Assembly (NCBI RefSeq): GCF_021917145.1
Contig: NC_061068.1
Span: 1,515,479 to 1,579,478 of the forward strand
DNA: 64,000 nucleotides
Origin: Hypomesus transpacificus
Taxonomy: Eukaryota; Chordata; Actinopteri; Osmeriformes; Osmeridae
Direction: 5' to 3'
Made by a program: the position numbers and the translations under genes. Shown in pieces: positions 1-11,500 of this stretch (positions are counted from its first letter, which is position 1; each line of letters opens with the position of its first letter). The notes under the pieces were generated by a model. The model saw only the letters and a program-made list of their open reading frames with translations, was not told the DNA's origin and searched no databases.

Positions 1-210
1 GACACACACACACATACACACAGGCAAGCACACACCCACACAGACACAGAGACAGGCCAACACACACACACACACACAGGAAGGTAGGCAGGCACACACA
101 CGCACACAGGCAGGCACACACAGACACACACAGGAAGGTAGGCAGACACACACACACACAGACAAACACACACACATACACACAGGCAGGCAGGCAGACA
201 CACACAAAAA
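1..210. repeat. CA-rich simple repeat with GGCAGGCAGACA interruptions
   Basis: Low-complexity CA dinucleotides are interrupted by short GGCAGG and GACA blocks. The tract lies in the RNF123 intron that follows the exon at 306-377 and runs off the window edge. Confidence 0.9.
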
Positions 211-305
211 CACCCAAAGACTGTTAAGGAAATTGGACTGAGGTTCAAGGAACGTTAACTGTAATTGAAAGGGGAAAAAAACGTGTGTTTGAGTTCATGT
301 CTCAC

Positions 306-2480
306 CCCTCTGTTGCTGGCGTTCTCCTGCAGGAACTTACGGAACTTATTAAGGAAGATGTATCTAGAAGCTTCGCCCTGAGAGACAGAGAGAGAGAGAG
401 AGTGAGAGAGAAGGACAGAGAGTGAGAGTGAGTGAGAGAAGGAGGGAGACAAGAGAGAAGATGTTAGGATAATTTCTTAAGTAATGCACAGAGTCGTCGG
501 ATTCAAAGAAAGTACAATAGTTTAATTCTTGCCAGCAAGGAGACAAAGTCTGATCGCAATACAAAGTTTGTCTGCTAGCATATTGTGCTAGCTAACTATT
601 TAAGCAGAACCGCTCTTTACAGTCATTGGTTAAGACAAAGGCATGCAAATGTTCCTTTGCTCTTCTTCATTGGCTCCTTGCATAGACCTGGCGCGAGCGT
701 GTGTGCGTGCGTGTTTGAGTGTGTGCGTGTGTGTGCCTTTTGACCCCTGTAAGCTTGACCACATGATTCACCCAACACAGATAAGGCCAGACATCTTTTA
801 TGGCCTCTCCAGTAAGAGAGAGTGGTCAGCCCAGGTCACCTTGTTTACGTATGCCTCATGTTACCCAAAGTCCAGATTTGGGGGTAGGCTTCTCTCTACA
901 CACAAGGAATGCTGAACACAGAATCATTCTTATACAGGATGAATGTGTTACATCTTCAATTTCTCCAACATATCCCTCCTGTTTATCCTGAATAAAATGT
1001 GTCATTCCAAAGCCACGCCTACACACAGTCAATAAAATCAAAAATACATAAAATAAAAATAATTCATAAAAATCAAAAATGTGTAATATTCAATAAGTCT
1101 ACACAGCATTATAGTCTAGCAGTGTGAATGCTTGGACATGACGGAAGCCCATGGTATTGGGTAAAACCCAACATCACGCAGCAGAATAGTCATTTGACGT
1201 CTGATGAGTTGGACCTCATCTCAGATCTCCTTCACACAAAATCAAATAGAAACAAAGATTGCAACAAAGAATTCAATACAGAAATTATCAGGATATAAGA
1301 ACATCCCTACTTGTTGTCTACCTGGTCATCTCTAAAACCATCAAACATTCAGTAGACTGTCAGTCAGGTTTTTCTAAGACAGGCCCTGATTGTGCTCTTC
1401 CTCTCCAGGTTGGGTGATAAGCATTTCTCTCCAAGTCAGGGAGTCATAAACCTCAGTTAACCAAACAAAAACCTATTTAACCCTTAAGTCACCCCAGATC
1501 ATGTCTCCAAATGCACTCTCCCACAACTTATCTCCATTTTATAGATGGCAAAAGAAGCTCACCCTCCCCCGAAGGTGATCCCCTACAGCGCAGTCAGGAC
1601 TCTAAATCAACAGACATTTCTCTCCAGCCTCCTGCTAACTCTTTTACAACCTCTTCATGATAAAAGATCACTTTTGCACATCTCCTGAAATCTCCTTACA
1701 TGTTCTCAATTTCTGTTTTCAAATTAATATCAACTTTCTGTGATGCAACCAAGTTTCTCAAAAGCAAAACATCAAGCTTTAATGCAAATCCCAAATAATA
1801 CTTAATCAAGTCATATAAATGAAGTATTGTAGTATCATGGTCACAGTATTGTTATCTCCTCTTCCGACAGTCAATAACTGTTCTCAAAACATTCAAACTT
1901 CTGCCCTGGAACATAACATATCAACTGGACATCTTTACATAACTAGAACGTATCATGATAGGAGTGTTTGTATCTAAATTTTATTCCACAGAAAAGTTTC
2001 TTACTTATCTCAAGATTAAAACTTCACTTCTCCAACAGAAGAGTACGAGAGAAAGAGAGAATTTTATGTGGGATGTTAAGAGAACAACAGAACAAGTATG
2101 GCAGAAGGAACCAGGAAGGAAACATATCTGAGTGTATCAGTGGCCAAAGGAGACATACTGTAGGACTACGGACTGGCATAAGGGAACCAGGAAGGAGGCG
2201 TCATTGAGTGGAGCAGTAACCAGGGAACAGTAACCAGGTAACAGACACGAGTCCAGAGGGAACGGGGAGACAGAATACGCCCAGGACAGCACTACCTACC
2301 GTGCCTTTGTCCTTGTTGTTGAGCATCAGTCTGAGGATCTGAACCTGGAGCTCCTCCACCACTACAGGGCAGGAGGGAGCACAAACACACAACAATTTTG
2401 TTTTTTCATCACATCCATTTTTGAGGTAAACAAAACAGAGAAGCTGATTGATGTCCCAGTTAACGTACTGTGACTGAAAG

Positions 2481-2540
<60 letters not shown>

Positions 2541-5500
2541 GTGTGTGTGTGTGTGCATGTGTGTGTGTGGACTACCTTCGATCCTCTTCTTGAGTCTCTG
2601 GCAGCCTCTCTCGTAGGCCCGCCTCCTCAGTCTCTCGTCGGCGCTCTCGTCTTTCGGCTCCCTCTCATCCTTCCCCTGCTCACGGTTAAACAACATGAGC
2701 ACAGCAGGCTGGAACAGCCTCCCTCACTCAGCGCTAATCACTCACTAACAAACGCGCTAACATCGCTAATAATCACTCACTAACATGCTAACATCGCTAA
2801 TAATCTGTCACTGACAAACACGCTAAAGCAGAGGGCCGTGGCGTGTGAAAGGAAGCCTGTAATAGGCTGGCTCGGGGCATCCATTTGAGAGGAGGTCTGT
2901 GATTGGCTGTCACCTCTTTGTCGAAGCAAGTGGGCCACCAGGTGGTGGGGATGAGCTCCTCAAGCCCCGCCTCCTTCACCCTCAGCGGCGTCTTGATGTA
3001 AAAGAACACTACGGAGCGAAGTACGTCGAACGTGACTCTGTTAAGGAGCCTCACGCACACAGGAACACAGACTCATTCCTGCTTCTTTAACAAGCAGTTC
3101 AGTCGTTCACGTGTTGCAATTCACTAACGTGATGCTGTTCATCCTTTTCTTCACTCATTCATTCAATGATTGATTCGCTACTTTTTTATTTACATTCATT
3201 TGTTCATCCATTCATCAGCTAATCCATTCATAAGTTCATTCATGAGTTCATTCATAAGTTCATGCATGAGTTCATACATGAGTTCATTCATTCATTAGTT
3301 CATTTATGAGTTCCTTCATTAGTTCATTAGTTCATCCATTCATCAGCCAGGGTGAGCGCTGGCGCTTGGGAAGGATATAATACATTGCTGAGGAGATACT
3401 TCCTGGACTTCTCGTGGTGCAGGATGGCCGTGGTCAGACGTAGGTAATGGATCTGCAGAGCACAGGATCAGGGTCTCGTTAAAAAGCCTGTTAGCATGTC
3501 GGATGCATTTATGTTGCTGGACTCTACGAGTTCCACCCACACACTGGGGAGAGCCGTGAGTGCTGAGTTAGTGTTCTCCTGCTGCCGGCCGGCTGGGACT
3601 AAGGCCAACACTGCTCCTAGCATCTCCTCTCCACAGGGAAGGACGCAGACCAAGAGCAGAGAGGAAGGGCGCGGCGTATTGGAATGGGACACAGCCCTGC
3701 TAGTGTCTTGTGATGTGATCCCTGTGTAGGTTAATATAGCCTTCTAATATCTGGCCTCGTCCAGAAACTAACCCTGGATTCAACAGGCTTTTAAGATGAC
3801 AAATCTATTTTCCATGTAGGCCATCTATCAAGCACGGACCTAACCTTGGACGCTTCATGAATGAAAACTTAACCCTGACTCCATAAGCTCCAAGTCTATA
3901 GGCCCTATCATTATACTCCAGTTTGTGTGTGTGTTTCTTACCTGGAAGCCCAGGTCTGGGATGATGGGGGAGAAGCGATAGGCCCTCAGCAGAGACATCA
4001 TCAGCTGCTTTAGACACTCGTTCACTTCATAGTCCTGAGACAGAGGCAGAAAGAGAGGCAGAGAAACAGAACAAAGACAGAGAGAGACAGACACAGATAA
4101 AGACAGACAGACACAGACACAGACAGACAGGATTTTAGCACAAACCACTGCAGAAACTCGGCACAATCATGCATTGGCAACTTTGAAAGAATGCAGGAAT
4201 AAACTCTACAATGATGGGGGCATTAAAATCAGATCATAGAAAACCCAGGTCATAGTTTTACCGGTTCTCCCTACCCCATCCAAACCTTATGAATACAATA
4301 GAACAATATAATGTGGAATAAAACTGCTGGCAGTTGACTTCACATTTCTAAGTGGCCTCTCTATCACATGAGAGAAGCAGTTTGAAGAACCAGAGGGTAC
4401 GCTTGATCTTACCTCCATGAGCAGCCAGAAAAGGTCCAGCAGCTGCTGGATCAGGGGGTGCTCATCGACTGACCCCCCGCCCTCCAGGATCCCCAGCAGG
4501 AAGTTCATGAGAACATCCTCCACCAGGTACACTTTACACTGGGGAAACGCAATATCACACAACACCTCTGAAAAGGGATTCCTTATCACCTTACCGTTTA
4601 CACTGGGGACACAATAATCACCCCTTAGACTGGGGATACATTGTCGCACAACACTTTCCACTGGGGGACGCAATATCACACAACATCATTCATGCTTAGA
4701 TGACTGCGGCCTTGACTGACTCGCCACTCACCATGAGCGGGGCAAAGTGGTTGAATATGTGTGCCAGGGTCACCAGGATGGTGGGCTCTCCGTGGAGCTT
4801 CCAGGACGAGCATTCTGTCTCCACCAGCCTCTCCTCCTACAGAGGAACACAAGACGGCCTTCAACTCAGAACCTTTACGAGGCTGTTCAGGGTTTCCCGC
4901 AGCACTTTTCAGCTGAGGCGGCCGCCTAAGCAACACACGCATGCCGCCTTAACGTATATGGTGTGTTTCCTGCTACTTTACGACGTAAAATAGCGATATC
5001 CGCCGTGTTACTCTGTCCTGTTTTCTCCCTTCCATTCCAAAACGCCAGTCTCCCTTCCCTGCTGAACGCATTAGTCTACAAATAGCACAAACTAGCCCCC
5101 CCCCCCCCCTCCCTCCCCCCCCGATCCTCCTCATCACAACAAACCTTCCTGATCTCACAGTCTGTTTAGCCGCACGGATCAGAGATCAGAATGGTTTTAC
5201 AATGCAGAGGAAACCAGGTTTAGGACTGATCGATACAGGATGTGAAGTGATGTGAGAGGCCTGTAATGGGTTACTGTACCTGTGTGTCTATGGTGGTGGA
5301 CAGGATGGTCTTGATGTAGCCCAGGAGCTTCTGGGCCTTGAGCAGGTCGGCAGTGGGGGGGTTCTGCAGGGGAAGGTAGCCCTCCACTGGGTACGTAGCT
5401 CACACACACGTTAAGGAGAAAACATTAGTCATTTAGCCGACGCTCTTATCCAGAGCGACTTACAGTAAGTACAGGGACATTCCCCCCGAGGCAAGTAGGG

Positions 5501-8500
5501 TGAAGTGCCTTGCCCATGGACACAACGTCATTTGGCGACCTTCAGATTACTAGCCCGATTCCTTAACCACTCAGCCACCTGACTCCCTTGATTGTGAACC
5601 TCAGGGATAATAAATAAAATTAAATTGAAATTAAATGTCTATGAATCTAAATAGAAATGAGTAAAAATTACAATACTAATGTATTTTAATTCTAAATTTA
5701 AAACGTTGTGTTTCACAGGAAATAAAAGCAGAGCTGATGGTAGCAGAAGGCAGCAGGTCATGAAGTAGTGTGACCGGCATTGTCAAGAAAGGATATCGGA
5801 GAGGGCGGCTGCCGAAGTTGAACGCCACCGACTCTTTGAAGGACAGACTGATTGCAGGGAAGTAGGCGACACCAGGACCCATCTTGATATCGCTGAAGGC
5901 TGTGCCCAGAGATTGGCCATTTCTAACACAACACACACGTCACAAGATCATGATCACTTTTCCTTTGGTTGTGTGGGTGAAAGCGTTTATAATGCTAGCT
6001 GTACACAACTTGAATAGGTGGGCAGAACAACATTGGACGGAAAGGCTAAAGCCACGATCACACCAGGCACGGCATAAATCGCCGTGCGGTACGTCGACGC
6101 AAACATCGCTATCAATCTACGCAAAATCACAATCAATCTTGAGCAGCTTTACAAACAGTATAGCTTAGATGCAGGAGAGCCTTGTTTTGTTAAAGGTATA
6201 TCCACACTTTATTTGATCCAACCAAACGCGAAATAAAATTTATTTTAGGCTAGCTAGCTCACGAACCAGCTCTAAGAGCCAGCTCTTTTAGGTGAACTCT
6301 TTCAACATTCATATTCATTTTTACACTTGCAAATCTTTTTGACCCTAATCATAATCCGAGTGGGGTAGATTAGCCGCGGCAGTGCTGATTGCTTTCTACT
6401 GAAATGAATAGACTGAATGAACGAGACGAAGTTTTGATCAATTATAATTCTAGATTTTGCTTGAATATTAGTATGTTTTAGAATTAAACTCATTTGAATT
6501 AAACTGAATTCAAACTTGATCAGAGGCTGGAGTCACAGGAAGGAAGTTGCCAAAACAACTGGTGAGATGTCAACAACATGGATACTTACAAACAGAATGT
6601 AATGGTGCCCTCATCCAGATCTATGAGACAGCTGACAATATCACCTGCCGCCCATGACTAGAGAGAAGCACAAGAGGGACAGGTCCTAACACAAACACTT
6701 CATCTACACGGCTATCAGAGACCACATTCTGTAAAGCACAAACAGGACATGTGCGTAAGAACGTTGTACAGTAGAAGTTCAGTACTGAAAATGCATGAAA
6801 ATCATTGTGTTGTGAAATATGTGCTGAAGTGTTTCATGTTCGTAATAATTATTATCTTTCTATGTCATATCTTTCTGTTGTTTTAGTCTTGTTCAACAGT
6901 TTGCTGTCGCTGGGGTCATATCCAGTTCAGAGAACAGCGTGGTGTTCTGCACTGATCTTCAGAGTTCTTCCCCTCACCTTGCCGTAGTTGGTGGTCGTCA
7001 CGTTCCACTTGCGTACCCGGTTCCCGTCGTAGGCATAGGAATCTGGGGTGTCGCCCACGCCCTCCTGCGAACAGGAACATGCTCAAGTACAAACAGGCCT
7101 GCTGGTCGCTGTGCTGCCTGAGTAAGGCTAGGCCAGGTGATGGCGGCTGTGCTATGCTCTCTGAGGAGAATCACACTTTGTTCACACTGTTCATCTTATA
7201 CACACATGAATGAACATTCATTTGCCACTGTTCCACACAGACACAAGCACCCACACAGGCAAACACACACAAACAGATACCTCCTGGTTGAATCTGCAGT
7301 TCAGAGTGCACCATCCAATCTGCATCAGGCCCTGAGAAGAGATGAGGACTTCGTACGCCCACTTCCCTGAGGAGAGGGGACGAGGAGAGGAGGAGATGAG
7401 GAGAGGAGATAAGGAGAGAAGGAGGCGAGGAGAAGAGACGAGATGACAAGGATAGAACATATCATATCAAAAATATATTCTGTCCAAAAATCAGGCAGTC
7501 TATCCTACAATGTATTCTATTGATCTATTTCTCACTGTCCACCTGTACCTCTGCAGGTGTTGTGGAAGGGGAAGTTGTAGCTGTGGAGGGGGAGGGGCTT
7601 ACATATGTAAACAGGTTGTAGCTGTAGAGGGGGAGGGGCTTACCTTTGTAAACACAGGTGGTGGCTCTGATTGAGCTGAAGTTGCTATGTCCGATCACCT
7701 GTAGTTGAGAGGACACAACAGGATCAGACACCATCACTAATCCGGCTCACCCTTGATTTGATTAGGTTTGATACGACTTGATTGGTTGTGACATGATCCA
7801 GTAACCGCTCACCCCCAGTAGATCGTCGTCTACGAAGAGCAGGCCCTCGAAGCCGCTGGTGTGGTCCAGAACCACGGTGAGGGGCCCCAGACGGCCCTCC
7901 AGGGTCTGGTCTGTTCACACACACACACACACACACATAAACACACACACACACACAGGATAACACAGTCAAGATCACATCTAAGATCTAGTCTGGACAC
8001 ACACACACCCGAGAACACAAGTCAGGATCACATCTAAGATCTACATGCACCCAGTCTGAACCTATTCAGGAAGAATGCTAACTGATTAAATCATTAATGT
8101 TTTTAAATAGATTGCTCAGTTAAAGTGTATAGTAATGGAAGTGTTATAAATTGCCTAATTGGTGTGTGTTTGTTTGTGTGTGTGTGTTTGTGTTTGTGTC
8201 ATTCCTTGAGGCTGTAGTACCAGTGTGACTGGCTGGCTGCCATAGCCTACCTCTACGGGTGGCTAATTGCTGCCAGATATCCAATTACTGCCTACACAGG
8301 CTTCAGGGTAGAATGATGACACAAATTATTGAGTGTGTTACTACAGTTAGTGTAAATATTATATGTGTGTGTGTGTGTGTGCATACGTGTATAAGTATGC
8401 TTACACACGTGTGTGTGTCTGTGTGTTGGACGGACCTTTGCTGTCCTCTGTGGGCTCTCCCTCCAGCAGCAGTCTGTCCAGGTGGGCTCCCAGGTCCTGA

Positions 8501-11500
8501 AAGCCCAGCGGCTTCCTGAGGACGAGGAGTAAAACAACACAGATTTTATCAGACGGCTGAGGGGTTAGGGAATCGGGCTATCACTCTAAAGGTTGACGGT
8601 TTGATTCCCAGCCGTGCAATATGACGTTGTGTCCTTGGGCAATGCACTTCACCCTACTTGCTTGGGGAATGTCCCTGTACTTACTGTAAGTCGCTCTGGA
8701 TAAGAGTGTCTGCTTAAATGACTAAATGTAAATGTAAACATCACACTCCCTCAACACAGCTGAGCTAACATCGCTTTCCCTCAAAACAGCTGAGCTTATC
8801 CCTCTCCTTCTACACAGCTCAGCTAACACAGAGCTGTAAACCTACACCTGGGGTTCTCTCTCTCCCTGCACCCGTAGGTCTCTCTCTCCCTGAACACAGG
8901 CTATAATGAAGACTGCACTTGCCCGAACGGACAAGTAAAAAAATTCAATTAAATAAAAAGGGTTCTTGGTTATGGAGGATTATAGGGGCCAAAACTAAAT
9001 AAATAAATACTTATGTAAACATGTAAACATATATATATATACACAAATACATGTAACATTTATATATTTTGTGTCATTTATTTAAGCTTTGTGTTATATA
9101 ATTATTTATTTATCCAAGTATTTATTTATTTAGTTTTGGCCCCTATAATCCTCCATACTTGGTATCAGTGCAAACAAAAACAAAATGTTTGTCTTTCTAT
9201 AATGCAGCTCAGTCTGACATCTAATGAATCCGCACATTTATGAATGGATCCGCGTGTTTTACTGTTTTACTGCTCGTGCCGTGAATGTAGCCCGCCGGCG
9301 CCAATCTTGACCTTGCGACTATGTCAACTTTAACTTTCTTTACTAGCCGACATTGGGTTTAAAGTGGTGTTCGGTGAGAGAATGTTTCTTAAAACACCGA
9401 AACCTGGTCAAACACCAGGAAAGCGCCCCATCCCTCCACCACGATTAAACACTAATCAACCTAATGATAAAAATGCCTAATACGAGGCGAAAAGAGTGAC
9501 GAGATTCGTCCGGACCTGGCCAGAAGTTTCCCTGGCTTCGACATGATACTGATGGAGAGAGATGATGGCCTGCTCAACTCGTAGGGATCTCCCGGGTTTT
9601 CAGACAGGTAAGTCAACTGTCATCATTTAGTTTAACAAATGTAGCTATAGTTATAGCCTATCAAACATGATCTCACAGAATCAGTCGGTTTAAACCCAAA
9701 TTTCATTTTGAGATGTACAGGGCCTACAACACTGTGAACTAAACGTTAGCTTTACTTCTTAGCTTTCGTAGCTTGTGTTAGCTTTCCAATGAACCAATCG
9801 TATTTTCCTAAATATCAAGCGAAGTTATGTCCTTCTAGTCAGAACGGAAATAAATTTGGTTAATTAGAACGTTCGTTTCGCCTCAGCTGACACTGACAGT
9901 TCGTTACCTGGCTAACGAAACCATCTCTCGCCCTCAATATTCTGTGAGAACACGTCACATGTAGTAAATATTTACCCACTAATACGTTACATTGCAGTGG
10001 TTTGTAATATGTAACCAGTAGGCTATTCAACATGTTGAATTAAACATGTTACGTAGCTACAGCATCAATAGACGGTAGGCTACATGGAAACACACGGCAA
10101 CACTGTTGCAGAAGCATGACACGTTACTTTTCCAACAATTTAGTTGACTTTCCAAAAGCTTCCACCATCTTTTTCTCCACTTTTGTGGAGTCGAGCAGAG
10201 CATAGCCGAGCCTATCGTTAGCTACCGTTATCTTTTGCCTAAATTATGCCTAAGGCGTGCAACGGAACCAAAGGCAATAAGAATGAGAACTTGTTTTTAC
10301 AAACACGGAATTTACTGTATAAATAAAAAGTTTAATTGAATTAAAAATGATGTCCGACTTCACAGAGCCGTTTTCAACTCCTCCCCGACTGCTAGCGGCT
10401 ACTCTCACCGGTCGTTTCATGCAGCCGCAGTCCATGTCGAAAGCACCTAATAGGTTCCCTCCTACCGGAGTAACCCCAATTAAGCACACCCAATTAAAGT
10501 AGAGCAGAGAAGAGCAGAGCCGAGCAAACTAGTGCCGTTTGTGACTGTGGCTTGCTTGTGAGATACAGTTACCTTCACTTTTAATAAACATATAAAGACC
10601 TTAATAAAAAAAGTAGAATGTATAAATAAAATAAGTCTAATACTAAAGAGCTAAACAATATGTGAGATATAAAATAGATTAAGCACAATTAAGCACACCC
10701 AATTAAAGTAGAATGGAGTACAGCAGAGCCGAGCTTGCGTGTGCCTAAACTGTAGTGCTGTTTGTGACTGTGGCTTGCTAGTGAGCTACAGTTATCTTCA
10801 CTCATAGCCGCCCAGCCGACCCGTCGAGCCGAGCGGAGCTGAGCTTGAGCCGAGCCGCGCCGCTCGTGACTTTGATCGTGACTGTTCCTAGCAAGTCAGC
10901 TACTGGTTACCTTCACCTTTAACAGCTTGGCACAGCATTGCACTATGGAGGATTTTTTGCCGTTGCAATGAAAGTTTTGTTTAATGCAGTATCAAACCAG
11001 CGTAGAGGTGAATAGCGCCACCCAGTGTATTGAAATGTTTTAACTAGCTCAGCGTTCGATCAGACAATCACTAGATCAGGCGTTAGGACTTACCAACTTT
11101 GATGGGCGAGTTTGACAGATAAAATAAATTCATGAAGCACTGCAACACGTGATGATATGAAAATGCAATTGACTGAGGGCCCTGTTTAGCGTATTGTATT
11201 TGAATTTTGTCCACTGCACAGTAACACAGGACCATGAAATTATTAATTAAATAGTGAAATAATTATATATGAATTTACTTTAAAATGAATTGGTACATGA
11301 CACATTTAATAACAAGTTTATGTATTTAATTCCAATTTTAATTAATTGATGATTTGATGGTGTATTTATTTAATAAATGTTGGCACTTTTACTCCTCCAT
11401 AGTGCAATGCCGAGCCAAGCTGCTTTGTAACCATGACTAGCAGGTCAGCTCACCCTCACCCTTCACCTTTCGGCAAAGCCGTGCCAAGCAGCCGAGCCGA

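Noticed and set aside
5421..5587. Functional tRNA gene in the SINE heads
   Set aside because: A- and B-box-like words are present, but the sequence cannot fold into a full cloverleaf and continues into a SINE body and tail.
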